A DNA stretch of 44,372 nt from an uncultured Clostridia bacterium (GTDB taxonomy: Bacteria > Bacillota > Clostridia > Christensenellales > UBA1242), in assembly GCA_944350085.1 (NCBI GenBank), contig CALVNY010000015.1:1-44372 (forward strand). The letters are read 5' to 3'. The position numbers and the translations under genes were made by a program. The notes under the pieces were generated by a model. That model worked only from the letters and a program-made list of their open reading frames with translations. It was not told the DNA's origin and did not search any database. The number at the start of each line of letters is the position of its first letter. Within the stretch, counting starts at the first letter, position 1. Positions 1 to 6,965 of the stretch are shown here, in pieces.

Positions 1-113
1 TCTCAGTCCTGTAGGACCCAGACCGAAATCATAGATTTCTCCCGGCTTTGGCTAAAAACTTGCCACCGGCAACTTTTCTTTACGCGTCGCCCCACCTGAG
101 GAGCCAAATAAAG

Positions 114-137
114 CCTAGGATTTTTCCTAGGTTTTTT
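114..137 (+). terminator. Terminator-like hairpin in repeat unit 1
   Basis: Stem CCTAGGA (114-120) pairs with TCCTAGG (125-131) around a TTTT loop and is followed by six T on the plus strand. It is the last element of repeat unit 1 and suggests plus-strand transcription of the repeat. Confidence 0.6.
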
Positions 138-296
138 GTTTTATTTATAATTTATTTTTTAACACGGATTCGAACCCCCGGTTCTCAGTCCTGTCGGACC
201 CAGACCGAAATCTTAGATTTCTCCCGGCTTTGGCTAAAAACTTGCCACCGGCAACTTTTCTTTACGCGTCGCCCCACCTTGAGGAGCCAAATAAAG

Positions 297-322
297 CCTA
301 GGAGTTTATCCTAGGTTTTTTT
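297..322 (+). terminator. Terminator-like hairpin in repeat unit 2
   Basis: The same CCTAGGA/TCCTAGG stem as in unit 1 (297-303 with 309-315), with a different loop (GTTTA) and a run of seven T. Stem kept and loop changed between the two copies. Confidence 0.6.
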
Positions 323-329
323 GTTTTAT

Positions 330-830
330 TTATAATTTATTTTTTAACACGGATTCGAACCCTTGGTTCTCAGTCCTGTCGGACCCAGATTGATTAAAGT
401 TAATGCAAAATGGCCCATCAAAATTTATGTTATTAAATTCTTCTTTTAATTTAATAGCAAAATTTTCAGCAACAAATAGTGGCATAATGGTTTTTAAATA
501 TTCATTAATCTTTAAAAAATTTCTATCGCAAAATTTATTAGAAAACTCGTCATCTTCAATTATTTCTCTAACATTATTATAAATTGAAGCACATAAATTA
601 GAATACTTTAAAAATTCAACATTATGTAGAAAAGTTTTTTCAGTAATTATTCTTGAAATGCCTTTATAATACATATCACTTGAAAATTGCAAAACTCTTT
701 TGCCTTTTTGTGATAAATAATCTTTTAACTTTTCAGCCATAAAGGTTTTACCACTGCTTGATGCTCCAGCAATTAATATTATTTTTTTGTCATTTAATTC
801 ATTTTCAATTTTACTAAATAATTCTTTCAT
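330..830 (-). pseudogene. Truncated P-loop kinase (uridine-kinase-like), 3' end replaced by repeat
   Basis: The reading frame starts at an ATG (830) behind a GGGGTG ribosome binding site and encodes a Walker A motif GASSSGKT at residues 22-29, followed by an SSDMYYKG stretch that resembles the phosphate-acceptor region of uridine kinase/phosphoribulokinase enzymes. Only about 147 native residues remain. The last 19 residues (from SGSDRTENQG on) are read out of the truncated third copy of the upstream tandem repeat, with the junction at 389/390. Residues just before the break (INFDGP) resemble the NFDxP stretch of uridine kinases, so the LID and base-binding parts are missing. Likely a broken gene, or an assembly join. 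Family assignment beyond P-loop kinase is inference. Confidence 0.6.
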
Positions 831-1103
831 TTTTCACCCCTATGCGTATTTTTTACGCATTGCAAGTGTTTTTTAAAAAAAAATTTAAAATTAATTTTAT
901 TTTTTAGTTTAATCTTAAAATTAATGATAATATTTTTTAGTTAAAAACTTAAAAATACAATTATGGTAAAATAATAAATAAAAAATATATTATTAATATA
1001 TTGACATTATTTTTATAGTTTTTGACAATTACTAAATAATAATTGTTAATATATGAACATATAATGTAATATTGTTACATTTTTTTGATTTTTAAAACAA
1101 AAT
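831..1103. other. AT-rich intergenic spacer with small inverted repeats
   Basis: No gene seen. Directly upstream of the kinase ribosome binding site is a perfect 7-bp inverted repeat, ATGCGTA (842-848) and TACGCAT (854-860). Further in are two TTGACA strings on the plus strand (1001-1006, 1022-1027), an inverted repeat ACAATTA/TAATTGT (1025-1045 region), and a hairpin with a T run (about 1064-1086). These could make a very short plus-strand transcript, but the -10 matches are poor. Confidence 0.4.
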
Positions 1104-1133
1104 AAAAAAACTCTTAAATTTAAGAGTTTTTTT
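1104..1133 (-). terminator. Symmetrical terminator after the aconitase X genes
   Basis: The hairpin ACTCTTAAA/TTTAAGAGT is flanked by A and T runs on both sides, so it can work on either strand. It lies 28 bases past the stop of the aconitase X small subunit. Confidence 0.75.
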
Positions 1134-1160
1134 AATAAATTGAATAATATAATAATTTTT

Positions 1161-1640
1161 TTATTTTGTTATGGTAATAGTTCCATCTTCTTCAATTTTA
1201 ATTTTATCACCAGTTTGAACATAATTTAAAAATTCGTCTCCCAATTTGTCAATTGCAATTATTGAACTATTTTCCCAGTTTTTTGCAAGTATAATTCCTG
1301 AACATGCCAATGAATCTATTTCTTCTGAAAAAAGCATTGCACTAGGATTTATGCCCATTGAACATATTGTTTGAATAACAAGCCCGCCTGTTGTTGAGCC
1401 AATAGTTTTAGGCAAACAAAGGATTTTACCTGTAATTTCTTTCTTATATAAATCTGGATTGTTTTGGTCGGAACTTATAACTTTTTTTGCATTTTTTAAT
1501 GCACTTTTTTGAAATGTTGCAAGTGTGTTTACACCTTGTCGGCTAACTAATGCTTCACCTTCTAAACTTCCACCTGCTATTACTCTACCTTTAAATTTTT
1601 TAGTTTCCATACTATTGTTTTTTATTTCTTTATTTTCCAT
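1161..1640 (-). CDS. Aconitase X small (swivel) subunit, DUF126 family
   Basis: A 159-residue protein of the aconitase-X swivel domain family. The phosphate/substrate-loop signature PKTIGSTTGG lies near residues 77-86, and the rest follows the family: a core with GRVIAGGSLEGEAL near the N-terminus and a GDKIKIEEDG stretch at the C-terminus. It pairs with the large subunit encoded directly upstream; the stop TAA of that gene is immediately followed by this ATG, with an AAGGGGG ribosome binding site inside the upstream gene, so the two are translationally coupled. Characterised members are cis-3-hydroxy-L-proline dehydratases in bacteria and phosphomevalonate dehydratases in archaea. The substrate here cannot be told from the sequence alone. 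Confidence 0.85.
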   Translation of the reverse strand: MENKEIKNNSMETKKFKGRVIAGGSLEGEALVSRQGVNTLATFQKSALKNAKKVISSDQNNPDLYKKEITGKILCLPKTIGSTTGGLVIQTICSMGINPSAMLFSEEIDSLACSGIILAKNWENSSIIAIDKLGDEFLNYVQTGDKIKIEEDGTITITK

Positions 1641-2918
1641 TTACTTAACCCCCTTGCCTGCAATTATATTAAGAATATCATCATCTTTATAATATCTACT
1701 TTGAGAGTAAGTTCTTAACTTGTTTGAGTTTGTAATTATTGGTTTTGAACCTGCCAAAGGATTGTTAGTGTACATTAAAGGACAAATTGAAGAAATTTTT
1801 ACTCCTGTTTTTAAAATTTCTTTATAAAGTTCTGTTTTAGAAAATTTTTCTTTTACTTGTGGACTAGTTGTAAAAATTGTTTTAACTAAAATCTTTTTTC
1901 TATTATTTTTGGTTAGTTCACATATTATATTTTTACTCCAATCATAAAGTTGTGAGTAAGACAAATGTGGACAACCAATAAAACATAATTTTGGTTTAGC
2001 ATTTACATTTTTCCAAAGCACAGGGTAAGATTTATAAACTCTTTCTAATTCCTCATCATCAATCACATAAATTTTTGCATCTTTTTTAATTAATTTTTTG
2101 CCAAAATTTTTTGCTTCCGGTGTTAAATTTTCCACATGATATAATCCAACTGCACCATTTGAAGCAGAAGCAGCACCCATATCTTTTAAATAGGATTTTG
2201 TTTTGTCGTCAAGATTTGTTCCTAAAAATTTGTCTAGACCAACAATGTATGGAACATCTTCCATAACTTTTAATCCAATAGCACTACCAAGAATTTGTGC
2301 TTCTGGAAGTTTTGAAGTTTTAAGTTCAATTATGTAGTCTGCTTTTCTACCTTCATCTGTAAGCAATCCAAACTCTGGCACTTTGCCAATTATTAATGAA
2401 AATATGTCTAGCATTCCACTATTTCTATTACATCTTGCACCCAACACAGAATTGGCATAAACCACTGCACTACTTTCTGCCCAACTTAAAATATCACCGT
2501 ATTTTGGAATATTTCCAACTTCGTCCATATAACAAGTGCAAGAAAAATCATTTTCACCTCTTAAACCAATTTCCTTTAATTGTTCTTCATATCTTTTTTG
2601 TTGGCTATACATAATTTTACTAAATATTAATTTGTTTAAAACATTGCATTTAACATTTTCGTAATCTATTGGTCTAGGGTCAATAGTAAATGGATAAACT
2701 GTTTTAATACCAGCGGCAATAATTTCGTCCATTATTCTAAACAAAGGTTTAATTAATCCAATCCCAAAAGATGTTACTAAATGTCCTTCGTGAGTTATTG
2801 GCACTAATCTTTTTGCGCCAAACACATCGCCAAACTCAACAACTGTTTTCATAATTTTGGCTTTTGTTTCACCTTCTTTGCCATTTAAAATATCTAATTC
2901 TTCCTGTGTTAATTCCAT
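1641..2918 (-). CDS. Aconitase X large (catalytic) subunit, DUF521 family
   Basis: A 425-residue catalytic subunit of aconitase X. Cysteines in CTCYMDE, in GARCNRN and in FIGCPHLS are placed where the family binds its iron-sulfur cluster. The ATG at 2918 is chosen because a TTAGGAG ribosome binding site sits just upstream; the longer frame from GTG at 2933 would swallow that site. It forms a two-gene unit with the small subunit. An inverted repeat (2941-2966) lies just upstream and could be an operator. No neighbouring proline racemase, transporter or mevalonate-pathway gene is present to point to the substrate, so the exact dehydration reaction is left open. Confidence 0.85.
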   Translation of the reverse strand: MELTQEELDILNGKEGETKAKIMKTVVEFGDVFGAKRLVPITHEGHLVTSFGIGLIKPLFRIMDEIIAAGIKTVYPFTIDPRPIDYENVKCNVLNKLIFSKIMYSQQKRYEEQLKEIGLRGENDFSCTCYMDEVGNIPKYGDILSWAESSAVVYANSVLGARCNRNSGMLDIFSLIIGKVPEFGLLTDEGRKADYIIELKTSKLPEAQILGSAIGLKVMEDVPYIVGLDKFLGTNLDDKTKSYLKDMGAASASNGAVGLYHVENLTPEAKNFGKKLIKKDAKIYVIDDEELERVYKSYPVLWKNVNAKPKLCFIGCPHLSYSQLYDWSKNIICELTKNNRKKILVKTIFTTSPQVKEKFSKTELYKEILKTGVKISSICPLMYTNNPLAGSKPIITNSNKLRTYSQSRYYKDDDILNIIAGKGVK

Positions 2919-2940
2919 AATTACTCCTAACACTTTTATT

Positions 2941-2966
2941 CAGTTAATTTTTATTTTATTTAACTG
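2941..2966. promoter_or_regulatory. Inverted repeat upstream of aconitase X genes
   Basis: CAGTTAA (2941-2947) and TTAACTG (2960-2966) are perfect complements separated by 12 bases, 23 bases before the large-subunit start. It could be a regulator binding site or a 5' leader hairpin. No clear SigA promoter was recognised beside it. Confidence 0.4.
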
Positions 2967-3028
2967 TAATTTTATTTTAACATAAATTTATAAATACTCT
3001 AAACATATTTGCCACAAATTAAAATTAA

Positions 3029-3057
3029 AAAAAGAGAATCAATTTTAATTCTCTTTT
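3029..3057 (-). terminator. Terminator of the 3094-3954 gene
   Basis: Hairpin AAAAGAGAAT/ATTCTCTTTT with a T run on the minus strand, 37 bases past the stop codon of the gene at 3094. Confidence 0.7.
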
Positions 3058-3093
3058 CATTTTTCAAAATTTTATAGTTGTGGTTAAAAAATG

Positions 3094-3954
3094 TTAATTT
3101 AATACATTTTCTTCCACATAATTTTCAAGTTCAGTGCTTAAATTTTCGTCTGAAATATTTATTTCTACAACATAATCGGTTAATGAATATAAATCAACAT
3201 TGTCTTTTAGCACTCCTATTTGATTTTCTAATTCATTTTTGCCTATAATTTTTGACATATTTTCAATTACATCATCAACATCTTTAAAATCTATTTTAAC
3301 CCCGTTAAAAATTCCACCAACATTTTTAATTTGAGAATTTAATTTTTCAACACCATAATTTAAGTCTTCAGTTAAAATACTATTATTTTTTATATCTAAC
3401 AATCTTGCAAATATATCTATTGGGGTTAGTTTATTTTCAAAATATTTTTCAAAAGACGATAAATATTCAACTAATATTGGATTTAAAATTTCATTATTTT
3501 TTGTATGTTGACTATCATATAAATCACAAAAAACATTTAAAACAATATTTTTTAAGTCACTTTTATTTACATAAAAATTTGCACACAATTTGTTTTCAAA
3601 ATTGTTATTTTCTAGTAGTTCCTTAATTATCATTGCATTTTTTGTGCCTAAAGAAAACTCTTTGTTATTTTCAAGCAAATTATTGTTAAACAAAACCAAT
3701 TCAAGCAATGATGCACTATAAAAATATAATCTATTTGTGTAGTCTAATTCTTCAATGTATTTTTGAATTTCCTTTAAATCTTTTAATTCATCAAGTTTTG
3801 GATTTATTTCAGTTTTATATTTTTTTAACAAAACAAAACTTTTTAAATTATTTTTAATCATTGAAGCAACTAATTCTGCCTGTTTTACTTTAGAAACAAA
3901 ATAGTCATTACCTTTGTTTTTAGTTTTATAAAATTGTTTGGTTGCATTAATCAT
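3094..3954 (-). CDS. Hypothetical protein, unrecognised
   Basis: A 286-residue protein I do not recognise. The start at 3954 (MINATKQF) is preferred over the longer frame because GAGG lies five bases upstream of it. The protein looks soluble: no signal peptide or membrane segment, many Lys, Asn and Glu, a helical middle part and an acidic C-terminus ending in ENYVEENVLN. It stands alone, with its own SigA-type promoter (3984-4011) and its own terminator, between the aconitase X pair and sigG. Its position beside sporulation sigma genes could be chance. Confidence 0.65.
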   Translation of the reverse strand: MINATKQFYKTKNKGNDYFVSKVKQAELVASMIKNNLKSFVLLKKYKTEINPKLDELKDLKEIQKYIEELDYTNRLYFYSASLLELVLFNNNLLENNKEFSLGTKNAMIIKELLENNNFENKLCANFYVNKSDLKNIVLNVFCDLYDSQHTKNNEILNPILVEYLSSFEKYFENKLTPIDIFARLLDIKNNSILTEDLNYGVEKLNSQIKNVGGIFNGVKIDFKDVDDVIENMSKIIGKNELENQIGVLKDNVDLYSLTDYVVEINISDENLSTELENYVEENVLN

Positions 3955-3983
3955 AAAAACCTCAAAACCCCTTAACTGCATAT

Positions 3984-4011
3984 ATTTTAACATATTTTTT
4001 TATTTTGTCAA
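3984..4011 (-). promoter_or_regulatory. SigA-type promoter of the 3094-3954 gene
   Basis: Minus-strand TTGACA (4006-4011), 16-base spacer, TAAAAT (3984-3989), 30 bases before the chosen start codon. Confidence 0.65.
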
Positions 4012-4029
4012 TACCACAAAAATTTAATA

Positions 4030-4062
4030 AAAAAAGGGTTAGAATTCATCTAACTCTTTTAT
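4030..4062 (-). terminator. sigG terminator
   Basis: Stem GTTAGA/TCTAAC with flanking A and T runs, beginning 11 bases after the sigG stop codon. Confidence 0.7.
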
Positions 4063-4072
4063 TTTTTATTTG

Positions 4073-4846
4073 CTAATTAAAATTTCTTTTAATTTCGTCT
4101 ATTGCATTTTTTTCTAATCTACTAACTTGTGCCTGGCTTATTCCAACCTCTTCACTAACCTCCATTTGTGTTTTGCCAATATAATACCTTAAAAGCAATA
4201 TTTCCCTTTCCCTATCATCAAGTTTTTTTAATGATTCCTTTAAGTTTATATTTTCCAACCAATTATTTTCATTGTCAAATGAGTCACTAACTTGGTCCAT
4301 TAAATAAATTGTGTCGTCACCATCATTATAAATAGGGTCCGACATACTCATAGGCTCTGAAATTGCGTCAAGAGCAATTGCAATTTCGTTGATTGGCAAT
4401 TTAAGAACTTTTGCAATTTCACTAATGTTTGGCTCGTTTAAACTAGTTTTCATTAGTTCTTCTTTAACTTTTAATGCTTGGTAAGCCGTGTCACGCATAC
4501 TTCGACTAACTCTTATGCTGTTGTTATCCCTTAAAAACCTTTTTATTTCGCCAACAATCATTGGAACAGCATAAGTGCTAAATTTAACATTTAAACTCAC
4601 ATCAAAATTGTCAATGGCTTTCATTAACCCAACGCAACCAACTTGAAATATGTCGTCCATATTTTCTTTGCGTCCTGTAAACTTTTGAACAACACTTAAC
4701 ACTAATCGCATATTGCAAGTTGCAAATAGTTCCCTTGCATGACTATCTCCATTTTTTACTTTTTTCATTAGTTCTGCTTGTTCACTACTGCTTAACTTTG
4801 GTAAGAGCGAAGTATTAACCCCCGTGATTACAACTCTATTTGCCAT
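4073..4846 (-). CDS. sigG: Sporulation sigma factor SigG (late forespore)
   Basis: A 257-residue SigG that directs late forespore transcription. It aligns along its full length with Bacillus SigG as I remember it: the N-terminal GVNTSLLPKLS segment (GVDTSKLPVL in Bacillus), region 2 with LVLSVVQKF, DIFQVGCVGLMKAIDNFD and KFSTYAVPMI, the RDNNSIRVSRSMRD stretch, and a region 4 helix-turn-helix ending SQAQVSRLEK. It lies downstream of sigE, as in Clostridia and Bacilli, but a terminator separates them and a SigF-type promoter lies directly upstream, so it can be switched on in the forespore independently of sigE. Confidence 0.96.
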   Translation of the reverse strand: MANRVVITGVNTSLLPKLSSSEQAELMKKVKNGDSHARELFATCNMRLVLSVVQKFTGRKENMDDIFQVGCVGLMKAIDNFDVSLNVKFSTYAVPMIVGEIKRFLRDNNSIRVSRSMRDTAYQALKVKEELMKTSLNEPNISEIAKVLKLPINEIAIALDAISEPMSMSDPIYNDGDDTIYLMDQVSDSFDNENNWLENINLKESLKKLDDREREILLLRYYIGKTQMEVSEEVGISQAQVSRLEKNAIDEIKRNFN

Positions 4847-4872
4847 ATATCACCTCTTAAATTTAATACCTA

Positions 4873-4901
4873 TAATCTTCCCAATAAAATTTAAAATATA
4901 C
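4873..4901 (-). promoter_or_regulatory. SigF-type promoter upstream of sigG
   Basis: On the minus strand GTATA (4897-4901) and GGGAAGATTA (4873-4882) match the SigF consensus elements GywTA and GgnrAnAnTw at every defined position. The spacer is 14 bases, one short of the usual 15. The -10 element ends 27 bases before the sigG start. In Bacillus, sigG is transcribed by SigF, which agrees with this placement. Confidence 0.65.
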
Positions 4902-4913
4902 CAACCACATAAG

Positions 4914-4949
4914 GCACAAAAAAACAACACAACACTAAATTGTGCTGTG
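4914..4949 (-). terminator. sigE terminator
   Basis: Stem CACAACAC (4928-4935) with GTGCTGTG (4942-4949), one mismatch, followed on the minus strand by a long T run (A run at 4914-4924). It separates spoIIGA-sigE from sigG. Confidence 0.6.
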
Positions 4950-5094
4950 TGCTTTACTTTTAATAATTTATATTTTTTTAAATTTTTTTATATTCAAATT
5001 ATCACTTATTATTATATTTTTTCTATAATTTTTGCTTTTAATTTTTATATGTAATTTTTTTATTAAAAAAATTTTAAAACCATAAATCAATTTT

Positions 5095-5808
5095 TTAGAT
5101 TGCGTTAGAATATTTTTTCATTTCCTTTTTTAGTTTTGCAACAATTTTCTTTTCTAATCTACTTATGTAACTTTGGCTAATTCCTAAATAATCTGCAACT
5201 TCTTTTTGTGTTTGTTCTTGACTTCCATCTAGTCCAAATCGCAAATTGATTATTTCTTGTTCTCTTGGGCTTAATTTTTTTAAAACAAAGTTTAAAATTT
5301 TCTTTTCCAATTCTTGTTCCAAATCAACTTGTGGAGTTTCAATAGTGCTTTCAATGCAGTCTTCAAGCGTTAGTTTGTTTCCTTCACTATCAACATTTAA
5401 CGGTTCAAAAATTGACACTTCTTGTTTAGTTTTGCTTGTTTTTCTTAAATACATTAATATTTCATTTTCAATGCATTTTGAAGCGTATGTTGCAATCTTT
5501 ATGTTTTTATCAGATTTATAACTATTAACTGCCTTTATTAGCCCAATGCTTCCAACACTTATTAAATCATCTGCTTCAACCCCAGCGCCTACAAATCGCT
5601 TAGCAACATAAACAACTAATCTCATATTGTGTTCTATTAGTTTTTGTTTTGCATATTCACTGTCTGCATCAAGTAATGCAACCAACTTTTGCTCTTCTTC
5701 AACACTTAATGCTTTTGGTAATGCTTCACTGCTTATGTATAGTAGCAAATTATCTTCTTTTTTAAATAATTTTTTTAAAGCATTTAAAATCTTTTTTAGA
5801 AATTTCAT
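5095..5808 (-). CDS. sigE: Sporulation sigma factor SigE precursor (early mother cell)
   Basis: A 237-residue pro-SigE, close to the 239 residues of the Bacillus protein. The start at 5808 is chosen because GGGA lies seven bases upstream. The first roughly 28 residues are a basic, amphipathic pro-sequence (KKILNALKKLFKKED) that SpoIIGA would cleave, followed by the conserved SEALP segment. Region 2 (RLVVYVAKRF, DLISVGSIGLIKAVN, KIATYASKCIENEILMYLR) and the region 4 ISQSYISRLEKKI helix are present. It directs early mother-cell transcription. It follows spoIIGA by 167 bases with no obvious terminator between, consistent with the classical spoIIG operon. Confidence 0.96.
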   Translation of the reverse strand: MKFLKKILNALKKLFKKEDNLLLYISSEALPKALSVEEEQKLVALLDADSEYAKQKLIEHNMRLVVYVAKRFVGAGVEADDLISVGSIGLIKAVNSYKSDKNIKIATYASKCIENEILMYLRKTSKTKQEVSIFEPLNVDSEGNKLTLEDCIESTIETPQVDLEQELEKKILNFVLKKLSPREQEIINLRFGLDGSQEQTQKEVADYLGISQSYISRLEKKIVAKLKKEMKKYSNAI

Positions 5809-5975
5809 ATTTAATCCCATTTTTTATAGTATTATTTAATAACTAAATTATTAGGCTAAAATCATAAAGTGATAAATTTTTTAGTTGTTAGTTAATTAAA
5901 ACATTGTTATAAAAACATAACTACATATTAAAATATATATAATACTATATTTAAGTAATTTTTTAAAAATAACTA

Positions 5976-6809
5976 TTATATATACTCTTGATGCAAAATA
6001 CAATCAAATTTTTTGTTGAAATTTGAGTTGCTAACACCTATTGTTACATCTTTAAAAATTTTGTATGTTTTGTCTTCCAAAATTTTAACTTTGTCACATT
6101 TAAAAGTTAACATTTTTGTTACAGCATTTGCAGTTGTAATTGTTAAATATTTAGATGTTTTAACATCGAGTTCTGTAACATTGTTGGTTGCAACTTTGAT
6201 TAATGAAACATTAGGATAAGCATTTAAAAACGAGTTTAGGCTAATAACTATTATTGGATTTCCTAAATCGTCGTAAATTTGATTTCCCGTATCTAAAAAT
6301 CCATTTAATTTAAACAATTTGTCATCTTTAAATAATTCAACAGGATATGTTAAATTAACAATATTTTTTCTATATTTAATAAACTTTTGCAATATTAAAA
6401 AATAAATAAAAATAGTTAAAACAATTAAACTTATTGGAATATTAAAGTTGTAAATAATTAAACCATTTATGCTTACATTAGAATTTAACAAATAAAGTAT
6501 GCCAAAACATAGCCCACCCATTAAAAATGTGTATGTAACAAAAATTAAGTAATTTAACATAATGCTTTTAAAATTAAATTTGCTAAAAATTAAAACAATA
6601 AACAATCCTACTAACATTTTTAATAAAATCAGTAAATAATTTTGTAATTTAATAAACGGCAAAAAAATAGCAAATATCGTTCCAACAACACTTGCAGTAA
6701 GTATCCTATATTTGTTTACCTTAAATCGTAATGTAATGCTTGTTAAATAAATTAAAATACTATTTATTATTAAATTGTCTAAAATAACATATTCAATATA
6801 AACTTCCAT
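5976..6809 (-). CDS. spoIIGA: Sporulation sigma-E processing peptidase SpoIIGA
   Basis: A 277-residue membrane-bound aspartic protease that activates pro-SigE. The start at 6809 (MEVYIEYV) is preferred because AAGG lies upstream and it matches the short N-terminus of known SpoIIGA; the longer frame adds a spurious hydrophobic stretch. The N-terminal half holds about five membrane segments (through about residue 145). The C-terminal half carries the catalytic LDTGNQIYD signature with the active Asp near residue 173, where Bacillus SpoIIGA has DSGNQLYD. It heads the spoIIGA-sigE unit and lies divergent from the plus-strand gene at 6966. Confidence 0.93.
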   Translation of the reverse strand: MEVYIEYVILDNLIINSILIYLTSITLRFKVNKYRILTASVVGTIFAIFLPFIKLQNYLLILLKMLVGLFIVLIFSKFNFKSIMLNYLIFVTYTFLMGGLCFGILYLLNSNVSINGLIIYNFNIPISLIVLTIFIYFLILQKFIKYRKNIVNLTYPVELFKDDKLFKLNGFLDTGNQIYDDLGNPIIVISLNSFLNAYPNVSLIKVATNNVTELDVKTSKYLTITTANAVTKMLTFKCDKVKILEDKTYKIFKDVTIGVSNSNFNKKFDCILHQEYI

Positions 6810-6825
6810 ATTTAACCTTAAATAA

Positions 6826-6859
6826 ATTATACAACAACCAAAAAAAATACTTTTAACAA
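6826..6859 (-). promoter_or_regulatory. Candidate spoIIG promoter with 22-bp spacer
   Basis: On the minus strand TTGTTA (6854-6859) and TATAAT (6826-6831) are separated by 22 bases, the unusual spacing known from the Spo0A-activated spoIIG promoter of Bacillus. The -35 lies within TTTGTTAAAA, which matches 8 of 10 positions of a Spo0A box (TTTGTCGAAA). AT-rich sequence makes chance matches easy. Confidence 0.4.
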
Positions 6860-6917
6860 AAAAAAATATTAATATATACATTAATGTCATTTTTTGTAAT
6901 TTTATATAAAATGACTA

Positions 6918-6946
6918 TTGAAATTAAAATTTTTGTTTGATATAAT
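6918..6946 (+). promoter_or_regulatory. SigA-type promoter of the 6966-7652 gene
   Basis: TTGAAA (6918-6923), 17-base spacer, TATAAT (6941-6946); the ribosome binding site GGAAGG follows at about 6954-6959. Confidence 0.8.
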
Positions 6947-6965
6947 AATTATTGGAAGGTGAAAT

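Larger units (their letters stand above)
1..389. repeat. Tandem repeat, 182-185 bp unit, about 2.1 copies
   Basis: Unit 1 covers 1-182, unit 2 covers 183-367, and a third copy stops after 22 bases at 389, where the sequence changes to kinase coding sequence. Each full unit holds, in order on the plus strand, hairpin A (1-22; tetraloop), hairpin B (25-39, GAAATC/GATTTC), hairpin C (60-72, TTGCC/GGCAA) and a terminator-like hairpin (114-137). A tRNA T-arm-like string (GGTTCGAATCC on the minus strand) closes the unit, but its flanking bases do not form a proper T stem, so no functional tRNA is called. Several differences between copies fall in hairpin loops while the stems are kept. Because the repeat touches the window edge, the true copy number is unknown. 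Confidence 0.85.

Noticed and set aside
48..314. 88-residue plus-strand reading frame across the repeat
   Set aside because: It only translates the structured repeat twice, with repeated peptide content, no ribosome binding site and no sensible protein features.
150..367. Possible tRNA genes on the minus strand (GGTTCGAATCC with 7-bp pairing of TTTTTAG and TTAAAAA around it in the repeat unit)
   Set aside because: The T stem does not pair (GGGGG or AAGGG against CCGTG), no acceptable D arm exists, the anticodon-like loop is irregular and no CCA or conserved T33 is seen. Treated as a T-arm-like part of the repeat.
1001..1086. Short plus-strand small RNA between TTGACA strings and a T-rich hairpin
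   Set aside because: The -10 matches are poor (GACAAT, GTTAAT) and the RNA would be only about 30-60 bases; AT-rich chance is likely.
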